Shown here piece after piece: positions 28,101 to 36,483 of a DNA stretch of 64,000 nt; position 1 is the stretch's first letter; the number at the start of each line of letters is the position of its first letter. Position numbers and translations under genes: made by a program. The notes below the pieces were generated by a model. The model was not told the origin of the DNA. It searched no databases and saw only the letters and a list, made by a program, of their open reading frames with translations. Origin of the DNA: Theocolax elegans (lineage: Eukaryota > Arthropoda > Insecta > Hymenoptera > Cerocephalidae); NCBI GenBank assembly GCA_026168455.1, contig CM047426.1:87509986-87573985 (forward strand), in the 5' to 3' direction.

Positions 28101-29598
28101 TTGGATCACGGGTGAGTAGCAACGCTCTTAGCTGTGTACGCTACAACCTTATTTTTTTTAAATGTTTTCAACGTTGTTTTATTTAACTGAATATTTTAAC
28201 GATATCTCGATACGATATTTAAGTATAATAGACTTTTTTTAAAGGATATTGACTAAATATTGGGATAAATAATAATTATTAAAAAGTTGTGTAATAACAA
28301 AGAACTTGGCAGAAATGTGAAATTTAGTTATGTGTATATAAGTATAAGTTTTATATATAAGTTTTGTTGAAAATACCCATAAAAAGTTCAGTAACCCATT
28401 TGCTACAGTAAAGCATGCGAGTATCTCTTCGATGGACATTATCTTCCTGAAAGGTCACTTGCCGTAAAGTCCACTTGGAACTGCTGAACTAAACATCAAA
28501 TCTCCATTTGATACAGTTTTGTATTCAGTTCTTTTACGAACAGTTATTAAAAACTTAAATAAAATAACTTATTATATTGCATAATAAAATTAGTATTAGT
28601 AATAATTAACATGTTTTAATATTAAAATGTTATTTACTACACATACCTATAAATATAATAGAAATAAAAATGACAACGCTCATCAAAGGAATATTTGGAT
28701 GCCCTATTACCACATATTAATTTTTGAACTTTTTATGGGGTTTTTATCAACACTTATAACTTTATTTTTATTTATATCAAATATTATTCAAAAACTGGAG
28801 TTCAATAACTAAAGTTTTGTAAAACTTTAATATAAATAAAAATTATGTATTTTCAACAAATGCTTTTTTAACATAGACATCGTACGACCTCCGTCGCTGA
28901 TTAGCACCGATATGGGAGCATAAAAAGAGTGCCGTTAAAATAAAAAAAAATAAATAAATAAATATGTTTATATTTAACCGCCATACGCCCCTTTAAGTGA
29001 CAATATTATTTTCTTTATTGAATAATTATTAAAATTCTTTTTATATTTATGACCTTTTTAGATATTTTAATTTTATTAATTTTTTAATTCAAATTAAGTT
29101 ACAACAGTTACGTTAACGATACGAACAGATAAATTTGTAAAACTCAGCTTACATCTAGCCTCTGGGTGTTAAAGGAGATACAGCTATGAAATTTACTTAA
29201 TTAAAGGGTACAAATTAAACGAGTTGTACTTATTTTTTTTTTTTGCAAACAACTTGCATGCTCTCTTGTAACAAAACATTGCTTCCCTTTTCATTTTGTT
29301 GGATTATCATACAAGATTTAATCTATCAAAATAAAAGTGATAAAATAAAAAAGACTAAATTAAAATATAAATTTAATGATATTTTTATGGAGAAGTTATC
29401 AAAGTAATAAAACATATTATTTACTGTATTCACAAAGAAATAATTAAAAAATCAATTTTTTAATTTTGTTTTTGAAAGATGAATGTCAACAATTCAGTAA
29501 ATATGCAGCAGGTAGAGTTATCTATAAATACCTGCTGTGGTCGCCATGATGATCGACAGTACTGCGAGGACGCCTACTGCCGAGCACACCGAACTCAT
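6995..29598 (-). CDS. Dpr/zig-8-like Ig-domain cell-surface protein, 3' end outside window
   Basis: Multi-exon minus-strand gene assembled from six exons whose phases all agree: 29532-29598, 17156-17491, 16249-16676, 15430-15594, 7594-7688 and 6995-7113 (403 residues visible). Residues 1-22 are a signal peptide; about 23-277 are a Thr/Ser-rich, probably O-glycosylated linker; about 298-403 form a V-type Ig domain with Cys323 (LDC), Trp335 (VTW) and Cys386 (DSGLYEC). The stretches GNKT-VTW, LLTVGRSAYNLDQR and YPTNWRLRI are the pattern of insect Dpr proteins, which bind DIP Ig proteins in synaptic partner recognition (known from Drosophila). The intron after GNKT sits inside the Ig fold. The last visible exon ends in phase 1 with a GTAAGC donor; a second Ig domain and membrane or GPI anchor are expected to the left but were not found in 1-6994. 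The subtype is not resolved; the Ig block recalls the more divergent Dpr members (an impression from memory). Exons missed inside the long introns cannot be excluded. Confidence 0.82.
7594..7688 (-). CDS. Exon 5 of Dpr-like gene: Ig V domain, tryptophan segment
   Basis: 95 bp exon with acceptor TTTGCAG and donor GTAAGA. It encodes VTWSYRSTDLIRLLTVGRSA and then YNLDQRIGLYF, ending in phase 2. The invariant Ig tryptophan is residue 335, followed by the LLTVG...Y..DQR motif typical of Dpr. The phase-2 AG joins A of the next exon to make Arg. Exons 4, 5 and 6 together make a continuous Ig fold, so these boundaries are well supported. Confidence 0.88.
7689..15429. other. Intron 4 of Dpr-like gene
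   Basis: 7.7 kb intron between the two Ig half-exons. It holds one copy of a dispersed repeat (about 10045-10110), an (AT)n run at 12517-12536, and GC-richer islands near 8460-8720, 9160-9440, 10440-10860, 11520-12050, 12660-13020 and 15190-15420. None of the islands carries a convincing exon. The last island contains a GT run just beyond the exon 4 donor. Confidence 0.65.
10045..10110 (+). repeat. Dispersed repeat copy 1
   Basis: Shares the core CCGTCGYTGATTAGCACCGA followed by T-rich bases and GGGAGCA with 28889-28927, with weaker similarity extending on both sides. The family is unknown. The partner is about 19 kb away in the same orientation. Confidence 0.55.
15430..15594 (-). CDS. Exon 4 of Dpr-like gene: start of Ig V domain
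   Basis: 165 bp, phase 0 in and out, acceptor ATCCACAG and donor GTAAGTGC. It encodes 55 residues. The part YTPYFEDGQEELNVTARIGS, then TVDLDCEVGMLGNKT, is the classic Dpr first-Ig opening: Pro-Tyr-Phe lead, NVTA, Gly-Ser/Gln before the first cysteine, and LGNKT at the exon end. The first Ig cysteine is Cys323 of the assembled protein. Two N-glycosylation sequons (NVT, NKT) are present. Confidence 0.88.
15595..17155. other. Introns 2 and 3 flanking linker exon 3
   Basis: 15595-16248 and 16677-17155 are short AT-rich introns on either side of exon 3. The first includes a TG/AT-rich patch (about 15640-15690). Nothing else was recognised. Confidence 0.6.
16249..16676 (-). CDS. Exon 3 of Dpr-like gene: Ser/Thr/Pro linker
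   Basis: 428 bp exon, acceptor CTTGACAG and donor GTGAGA. Phase 1 entry joins G from exon 2 with AT to make Asp in VSID-RRFIIEP; exit is phase 0. It encodes residues about 136-277, rich in Thr, Ser and Pro (ITVDETTTLTPKVKVTTSIP near the start, LTTTTSPTNF later), with several NxS/T sites (for example NST). No known domain is visible, so this is best read as continuation of the extracellular stalk in front of the Ig domain. The GC content is clearly above that of the flanking introns. Confidence 0.78.
17156..17491 (-). CDS. Exon 2 of Dpr-like gene: Thr-rich linker
   Basis: 336 bp open on the minus strand (phase 1 in, phase 1 out), residues about 23-135. It has two threonine tracts: one near the start after LLGVSI, and one in the middle after RRSTTS. 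They are encoded by ACG/ACC/ACT triplets, seen on the plus strand as GTC and GTG runs (about 17246-17280 and 17424-17460). Between them lies a charged segment containing HTDHRADLVDGTEL. The donor is GTAAGTCC. The acceptor is ambiguous: TACAG at 17491 or TTCAAG six bases upstream, both in frame. The low-complexity Thr content suggests a mucin-like extracellular stalk. Confidence 0.75.
18700..20073. repeat. Tandem direct duplication, unit about 691 bp
   Basis: Copy 1 begins at 18701 and copy 2 at 19392, both with ACGTTTGAAAGGTTTCCATA; copy 1 ends near 19382 and copy 2 near 20073, both with AAGTGGATT. The copies match along their whole length apart from a few changes, nearly all one-base gains or losses in homopolymer or short-repeat runs (for example AAGTTTTGC against AAGTTTTTGC) plus rare substitutions. 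The unit is noncoding, AT-rich intron sequence with an (AT)n run in each copy. Confidence 0.92.
20857..25058. repeat. Tandem direct duplication, unit about 2.1 kb
   Basis: Copy 1 is 20857-22960 (2104 bp) and copy 2 is 22961-25058 (2098 bp). Both start CCGCTTTCTCTCT and end GCGCCCGAATGA. I found only three differences: a 2-base TA loss in an ATATAT run, a 3-base loss in GCAACAAGG, and a 1-base loss in an A run. These account for the whole 6 bp length difference. The octamer AGATTACG lies just left of copy 1 and near the end of each copy, so short homology may have mediated the event. Open frames inside are duplicated noncoding shadows. Confidence 0.95.
26973..27508. mobile_element. Candidate MITE with imperfect terminal inverted repeats
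   Basis: The left end (CACGGAGAGAAAATTTCAGT at 26974) and the reverse complement of the right end (CAATGAGAGAAAAATTTTAG) resemble each other over about 30 bp. Both ends abut TA, which would fit a TA target-site duplication of Tc1/mariner-type MITEs. The interior is AT-rich with repeated AAATTTTAGT-like words and no ORF of note. The inverted repeats are simple in composition, so chance similarity is possible. Confidence 0.45.
28872..28945 (+). repeat. Dispersed repeat copy 2
   Basis: Second copy of the repeat at 10045-10110, with the core at 28889-28927. About five in six bases agree over the 37-39 bp core. It lies in intron 1 of the Dpr-like gene. Confidence 0.55.
29532..29598 (-). CDS. Exon 1 of Dpr-like gene: signal peptide
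   Basis: Reading on the minus strand from ATG at 29598, 22 codons give MSSVCSAVGVLAVLSIIMAT plus TA, a short n-region followed by a hydrophobic core and a small-residue Ala-Thr-Thr-Ala cleavage region. The exon ends in phase 1 at a GTATTT donor, which fits the phase-1 acceptor of the next exon at 17491. The ATG sits in a good context (GTGAAAATG). It was missed as a long ORF because it is only 67 bp. The link across a 12 kb intron is inferred from phase and from the need for a signal peptide. Confidence 0.68.
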
Positions 29599-29783
29599 TT
29601 TCACTTATTATAAACAGTCTATCTATCTCTCTCTGTTTCTCTTTGCCTCTTTCTATCTCCTTTTTCCGAGTTTCCTAAACTGGCGTAGCTTTTTCCGTTG
29701 ACGAGGCTTTGACTCTTCCCCGATGTACTGGCCGACTCGTTCAGCCCTCGGGTGTCTTCTCCATTGCCTCGCTTACTCTCATC
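29599..29783 (-). promoter_or_regulatory. Putative 5' UTR of Dpr-like gene
   Basis: GC-richer stretch immediately upstream of the signal-peptide ATG, with a pyrimidine tract on the plus strand (purine-rich transcript). A possible splice acceptor for an upstream noncoding exon (TATGCTTCAG) ends at 29784 on the minus strand. No TATA box was identified. The transcription start is unknown. Confidence 0.3.
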
Positions 29784-32700
29784 CTGAAGCATAGGTAAAG
29801 CGAGAGATGCAAATTATTATTTCCGATCTCGTTATTTGATTTCTACTATATAATATATCTATATATTTCAACGTTTACGAGATGGTATGCATATACATTT
29901 AATTTTAAAGACTCATTTTGATATGTGTACACTCAAATGCAGTTGTCAGAGTAAATATCATATTGAAAAGGGCTTGTACTTAGTTTCATATTTATTTGAC
30001 AGTTGCAATATTATGTTAATAATATATAAATGTATAGATATTGAATTTTAATGTTTCACAGAGAATTGAAAAAGAGTTGCAAGTATTTTCGTTTTTCGCA
30101 AAACCATATTTAATAATGTGTAGAATATTAAGATTTTATTAAAATTTTTAAAAGGGAAGACTTTACTAGAGTTAAAACAAAGCCAGGTTACAAATTTCAT
30201 GATGCTTTCTTTCCAGAGTAAATTTATTACGTATATATTTTACTCGTGGATTGCATTTAATAATTTTAAATTTATTCGAAAGTTGAGGACAAATTACACA
30301 ATAATAGCTTTTTGGAGACATGATGCGCGAAATTTCATTTTTTTCTAGTACCTCATTTCAAAAAATCATGCTATAATCTCGCTTTGATCGTACGGTAAAT
30401 CCGACTAGTGCGATAATCACCAATTTCGTGCTCTTATTTTTATTTTCGCTCGAGTCGAATATGTCGGTCGGTAATGCGCTACTCTCTACAGCTTGTTTTT
30501 TATGATTGAATGCGGCGTCTAATTTAATTACACTTGATAAGTATTTTAGTAAATAATCATTTCAACGATAACTTTTATAGTATCATTGCTTTTGTGTATT
30601 TGTATCTCGTATTTTTACGCGACGACTTAGCTGATCTAATACACTTTATAATCAAAAAAATAACCTAAGATTTTTTTTGACAAGCCCAATCCACAGCTCG
30701 ATCAAATTTCCTTGACATGAAGCACGACTGACATTAAAAATAGCTTTGAATCGAACAACGTTTAACTAATAAAGAATTTCCACCCTCTGGGTCACGGATT
30801 TCGTTGCAACTTTGGGATCTGTTTTCTGGTCCACAAATACGATACATGTGAAAGTCAATCTCATGGGCTATTTGATGAAAGTTATACGCAGGTAATCAAA
30901 TATTGTAAAAAAATAAGCTTTAGTTTAATTGCTGATAAATCGGAAACAAATAGAGGTAAACACTCAAACTCAAATATATAGCAGATTAAAATCAAGTAAA
31001 TACAATTTGAGAAAAACTTAAATATCTTAATTTGATCAAAAGTTATGAATGAAATAAAAATTAGACAAAATTTTAATGAAAATTTAGTATCAAAATTTTA
31101 TTGACATTTTAGGAACTTTTCCTGGTAAATTAATGATTAGTATTTGAAAGTTAATTTTAAAATGACTGGTTTTTTAAGTACGTTTATGACTGAATATACG
31201 AAAATTAAAAAAAAAATTTAATATAAATTGTTGTATTTATATGGAATGAAAGTAATTGAAATTCTACAAAAAATTCAAAGCTGACTGTCGATGACCTTAT
31301 GTAATTTATTTAAAAGTTTCCGTAATGGACATTAATGACACAAGCAATGTTTTTATAGAAAAATACACGAAAATCACGCTCAGTTAACCTTTTTACTGAA
31401 GTTTCCTTCCATTATCGTAAATTTATTACTACTTTCATTGTATCTTGTATTACTCTTGTAATTGCTATGTATAAATAACGTTAATCTCATTTACAACATA
31501 AAAACTTTATTTCTCTTGGAATACTTTATTTATTTCTTTTACACGAGACAGGATAACTTTTTTTTTTACACTAAAAATAAATGTCACAACGGAAAGGTTT
31601 AAGCTTGCTTTTCTGTCAAACTAACAATATAATTTATTTTGTACCAAGTTTCATTTTATTATATGTTGAATTAACATGTGCTTTCATTAAGTATGTATGT
31701 TTCATTACATACGTAACGGTTTAATCTTTATTCGCGTATTTATAACCTTAATACTTTATTAACATTTACGCAGCATTAGAGTTGATATTGTGATAAAGCT
31801 TGAATATAAATTTTATCTACATTTTTTATTTGTTTGAGATTGAAGGTGATGAAAAACTCGAGGCAAAAAAGCTGGTTGTTATAGGACCAGAATTCTACTA
31901 AAAATAGATAATGAGTAAGTTGTACTGCTGGAGCAAATTAAAAATGGTAAATATCCTCTTTTAAACATTTCCAATGAAAGTCGTAGAGCCTTGAATGCAA
32001 ACAACAGCCATCTTCCCATAACCGTAAAACTCCCTCATTCGATTTATCGAATAAATGCGCGCTCGCGCGCGGGCGACTCCTCTGTCCCCGTTCCAGATTT
32101 CTAGCCCAATAAAACGTCCATCTGTTGTTGCTGCCCACGATAGCGAGGCGCGATTCGCTCGGCAAACAAGCAGCACATGCACTCGCTACGTTCTCGGTGT
32201 CCCTCTGTTGACCCTAAAAACATTTCCGCGTCCAAGATCGTAAATGCGAGGGCATGGGTTAGCAAAATAAAAAAATTATAAAAAAAAGAAGTTTTTACCA
32301 ACTTAAGAAGGAAAAAACGATTTGAAAGAAAACATCTTTGGTCTAAAAAGAGAGAAATAAATTTATGTGTACAAACCATTTCTTCGTTTATCTCTATTTA
32401 TTCTACGTCATTATCAGGTAGGTACCTGTTCTTTTAAACGATTGTAACATAATTAATTGATTCATTAAATGGTGATCTTAGTGCACTAGTTCATTTTGGT
32501 GTCAACTTTAAATATTTTCTTTTAACTTTTCTATTGGGAAAGTATTTTTCATCAAACAAAGGATTACCAATATCTCCCATTAATAGTTTATTTTATAAAT
32601 TTATTTTCCTCTATTTAAAGCAAATTTTTTCCCTTCCAAATTATCTTTTTTTTAAGTCAGTGCATTTGCTTTAAACTTTTTATTTTTTGTTTTCTTATGC

Positions 32701-33129
32701 CATATTTTTTATGCTGTTTAACGTCTTTCTACTTATGTTTACAAATTCGATGCTAATTAGCGACGGATACATTTAATGTTTATTGTAAAGAATACATTTT
32801 TAATAATACATTTCACAGTAGTGCTTATTAATTGGAAGAGATCGGGAAAATAACCCAGTTGTCCAAAGATATTTATTCACGTGGATAATATTTTACACGG
32901 TTTTAAACAAAAAGGATTATGGACAGATTCTTTTATTAATTGTAACTCGAATATTAATAAGTCGATTGACGTAAAAATTTCCATATCATAGTAATCCATC
33001 TTTGATTAAACCATAATATTGGTATAATTATCCCAAAACTACGTCACTTGAAGTCGGTTAAAAAATGGCACACAAAATTATATAAGCCATAAAATTGTTC
33101 GCTTAATGAGAAGTTACTTCCGTGTTAAA
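29784..33129. other. Intergenic DNA left of the foldback element
   Basis: AT-rich sequence upstream of the Dpr-like gene start. A GC-richer island at about 31970-32250 contains alternating CG/GC-rich words (GCGCGCTCGCGCGCGGGCG) but no supported exon. No gene or clear repeat was recognised elsewhere. Confidence 0.5.
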
Positions 33130-33569
33130 TACCCGTGAAAAAATGATTGCATGTAGAATGCATGTAAAACACATGTATGCTACATGTGGTCAGATGCATG
33201 TAATCTACATGTGTTTTGTGACCGATTTCTGCATCTATAGTTCATCAATAAAGGTGTAGTTTTCGTGTTCCGTTGATGTAGATGAGGTGTAAATGTAGTG
33301 TAGATGTACACAAAATTAATCTCATTCATGATGCATTTTCACGTTATATATATATCAAACTTCATGAAAACTACATCTTTATTAACGTACATCATATATA
33401 TGAAATAAGTGTATTTTACATGAATTCTTCATATAAGTTCTTTAAGAAACATTTACATGCATTTTACATACATTTTGCATGTAACTTGTTAAAAAATGAA
33501 TTTTACGTCAATGTAAATGCTTTTAATTTATTAAAAAAAATAGAACATATTATAACTTTATATAACGTA

Positions 33570-33876
33570 AGTAATAACATTTACGAAATCAATAATGAGG
33601 TTTTTTTCGATATTTATCATTTTCTCTTGATTTTGATCTTTCTTTGGCTTTTCTATCGAAATGATACTTTCACCTTTTATGTGTCTCATAATATCCTTCT
33701 CTTTTTCTTGAATCTTTTCTTCCTTTTTCGCTTAAAGGTTTCTTTTCGATTAATCCTTCTATTTTAACTTTGTTTGCATCTTTGTTCCTCCTTTTCTACA
33801 TATTTTTCTTTACTTTTACTCTCAATAATTATTTTTTCGTAAATAAATTATAATTGATTACTTTCTTCTTTTAGGA
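33570..33876 (+). mobile_element. Nested 307 bp intron-like insertion in arm L1
   Basis: Present in L1 and L2 but absent from R1 and R2. The empty site in the R arms reads (complemented) AACGTAGTCTG. The filled site reads AACGTA, then 307 bp, then TAGTCTG, which is an exact TA duplication. The insert starts so that the junction spells GTAAGT and ends CTTTCTTCTTTTAG then GA, giving textbook splice signals. Its subterminal regions share an inverted ATTTACGAAA word and an AAGTAAT word. The body is pyrimidine-rich. Confidence 0.7.
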
Positions 33877-35013
33877 TAGTCTGATTGCGGGTATCTGGAA
33901 ATAAAAAACCAAACACAAAGTATCGAAATATTTTTTTTTATATTTAAAACAACGGAAAAGAATTTATGGCAGCAAGAAAATTTTCGATACAGAAAATTTA
34001 AGGTTAATAGGTTATGAGACCTATAACCAAGTCGTATTATTAAATCTGAAAGACTTTTATATTTTTAAAGACTTATCTGAGTAATCTGGTATCAATCATC
34101 TTCATAATTTAGACCTGGTGCTTTAACTCCGACGAAGATTTTGTTAGCATCCGCAGCGGCAGCGCAAACAAATTCTCAAAGTCCGTCACACTGAATTTGC
34201 ATCGATGCGAAGTCAAACACAATGAAGTTGCATAAACATATACTTGCATCTTTATTAGTTTAACGTTTGACTTCGCATCGATGCAACTTCAGTGTGACGG
34301 ACTATGAGAATTTGTTTGCGCTGCCGCTGCGGATGCTAATAAAATCGTCGGAGTTAAAGCACCAGGTCTAAATTATGAAGATGATTGATACCAGATTACT
34401 CAGATAAGTCTTTAAAAATATAAAAGTCTTTCAGATTTAATAATACGACTTGGTTATAGGTCTCATAACCTATTAACCTTAAATTTTCTGTATCGAAAAT
34501 TTTCTTGCTGCCATAAATTCTTTTCCGTTGTTTTAAATATAAAAAAAAATATTTCTTATACTTTGTGTTTGGTTTTTATTTCCAGATACCCGCAATCAGA
34601 CTACGTTATATAAAGTTATAATATGTTCTATTTTTTTAATAAATTAAAAGCATTTACATTGACGTAAAATTCATTTTTTAACAAGTTACATGCAAAATGT
34701 ATGTAAAATGCATGTAAATGTTTCTTAAAGAACTTATATGAAGAATTCATGTAAAATACACTTATTTCATATATATGATGTACGTTAATAATATCTATAT
34801 ATCAACTTCATGAAAACTACATCTTTATTAACGTACATCATATATATGAAATAAGTGTATTTTACTGAATTCTTCATATAAGTTCTTTAAGAAACATTTA
34901 CATGCATTTTACATACATTTTGCATGTAAACTTGTTAAAAAATGAATTTTACGTCAATGTAAATGCTTTTAATTTATTAAAAAATAGAACATATTATAAC
35001 TTTATATAACGTA

Positions 35014-35319
35014 AGTAATAACATTTACGAAATCAATAATGAGGTTTTTTTTCGATATTTATCATTTTCTCTTGATTTTGATCTTTCTTTGGCTTTTCTA
35101 TCGAAATGATACTTTCACCTTTTATGTGTCTCATATATCCTTCTCTTTTTCTTGAATCTTTTCTTCCTTTTCGCTTAAAGGTTTCTTTTCGATTAATCCT
35201 TCTATTTTAACTTTGTTTGCATCTTTGTTCCTCCTTTTCTACATATTTTTCTTTACTTTTACTCTCAATAATTATTTTTTCGTAAATAAATTATAATTGA
35301 TTACTTTCTTCTTTTAGGA
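35014..35319 (+). mobile_element. Second copy of the intron-like insertion, arm L2
   Basis: Same 306-307 bp segment as at 33570-33876, at the homologous place in arm L2 and flanked by TA (35012-35013 and 35320-35321). Its presence in both L arms shows that it inserted before the core was tandemly duplicated. Confidence 0.7.
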
Positions 35320-36483
35320 TAGTCTGATTGCGGGTATCTGGAAATAAAAAACCAAACACAAAGTATCGAAATATTTTTTTTTATATTTAAAACAACGGAA
35401 AAGAATTTATGGCAGCAAGAAAATTTTCGATACAGAAAATTTAAGGTTAATAGGTTATGAGACCTATAACCAAGTCGTATTATTAAATCTGAAAGACTTT
35501 TATATTTTTAAAGACTTATCTGAGTAATCTGGTATCAATCATCTTCATAATTTAGACCTGGTGCTTTAACTCCGACGAAGATTTTGTTAGCATCCGCAGC
35601 GGCAGCGCAAACAAATTCTCAAAGTCCGTCACACTGAATTTGCATCGATGCGAAGTCAAACACAATGAAGTTGCATAAACATATACTTGCATCTTTATTA
35701 GTTTAACGTTTGACTTCGCATCGATGCAACTTCAGTGTGACGGACTATGAGAATTTGTTTGCGCTGCCGCTGCGGATGCTAATAAAATCGTCGGAGTTAA
35801 AGCACCAGGTCTAAATTATGAAGATGATTGATACCAGATTACTCAGATAAGTCTTTAAAAATATAAAAGTCTTTCAGATTTAATAATACGACTTGGTTAT
35901 AGGTCTCATAACCTATTAACCTTAAATTTTCTGTATCGAAAATTTTCTTGCTGCCATAAATTCTTTTCCGTTGTTTTAAATATAAAAAAAAATATTTCTT
36001 ATACTTTGTGTTTGGTTTTTTATTTCCAGATACCCGCAATCAGACTACGTTATATAAAGTTATAATATGTTCTATTTTTTTAATAAATTAAAAGCATTTA
36101 CATTGACGTAAAATTCATTTTTTAACAAGTTACATGCAAAATGTATGTAAAATGCATGTAAATGTTTCTTAAAGAACTTATATGAAGAATTCATGTAAAA
36201 TACACTTATTTCATATATATGATGTACGTTAATAAAGATGTAGTTTTCATGAAGTTTGATATATATATAACGTGAAAATGCATCATGAATGAGATTAATT
36301 TTGTGTACATCTACACTACATTTACACCTCATCTACATCAACGGTACACGAAAACTACACCTTTATTGATGAACTATAGATGCAGAAATCGGTCACAAAA
36401 CACATGTAGATTACATGCATCGACTACATGTAGCATACATGTGTTTTACATGCATTCTACATGCAATCATTTTTTCACGGGTA

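Larger units (their letters stand above)
17492..29531. other. Intron 1 of Dpr-like gene, rich in recent duplications
   Basis: 12 kb first intron between the signal-peptide exon and the first linker exon. It carries a 0.69 kb tandem duplication (18700-20073), a 2.1 kb tandem duplication (20857-25058), a candidate MITE (26973-27508), a (CT)n run at 27974-27996 and one dispersed-repeat copy near 28872-28945. GC-richer islands at 26130-26560 and 27700-28115 hold no supported exon. Confidence 0.6.
33350..36240. repeat. Direct tandem duplication of the foldback element core
   Basis: The block L1-core plus R1 (about 33350-34797) is repeated as L2 plus R2-core (about 34798-36240), offset about 1.44 kb. 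The junction near 34792-34800 joins R1 to L2 with a few unmatched bases (ATATC). Differences between copies are again mainly single-base changes in homopolymers. The duplicated core explains why the element has four arms instead of two. Confidence 0.85.
33132..36481. mobile_element. 3.35 kb foldback transposable element with TA target duplication
   Basis: Long terminal inverted repeats beginning CCCGTGAAAAAATGATTGCA at 33132 and ending with the complement at 36481. The ends are flanked by TA on each side (33130-33131 and 36482-36483), the signature of Tc1/mariner-superfamily insertion. The interior consists of four near-identical arms in alternating orientation: L1 33132-34218, R1 34265-34792, L2 about 34798-35661 and R2 35708-36481. 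Short loops of about 46 bp separate L from R. The outer about 220 bp occur only in L1 and R2. No transposase was recognised, so it is probably non-autonomous. A 66-codon minus-strand frame (35839-36039), also present in the L arms, is of unknown meaning. Confidence 0.88.

Noticed and set aside
27891..28115. Plus-strand frame ending MDALGKKNTVRFQKWVHLIL... followed by a GTGAGT donor-like site
   Set aside because: It runs through a (CT)n tract, no downstream exon partner was found, and the peptide resembles no family I know. Could be a first exon, but unsupported.
33282..33767. 161-codon plus-strand ORF inside the foldback element
   Set aside because: It runs from the arm into the nested pyrimidine-rich insertion, is Phe/Leu/Ile-rich, and is broken in other arms; not a transposase.
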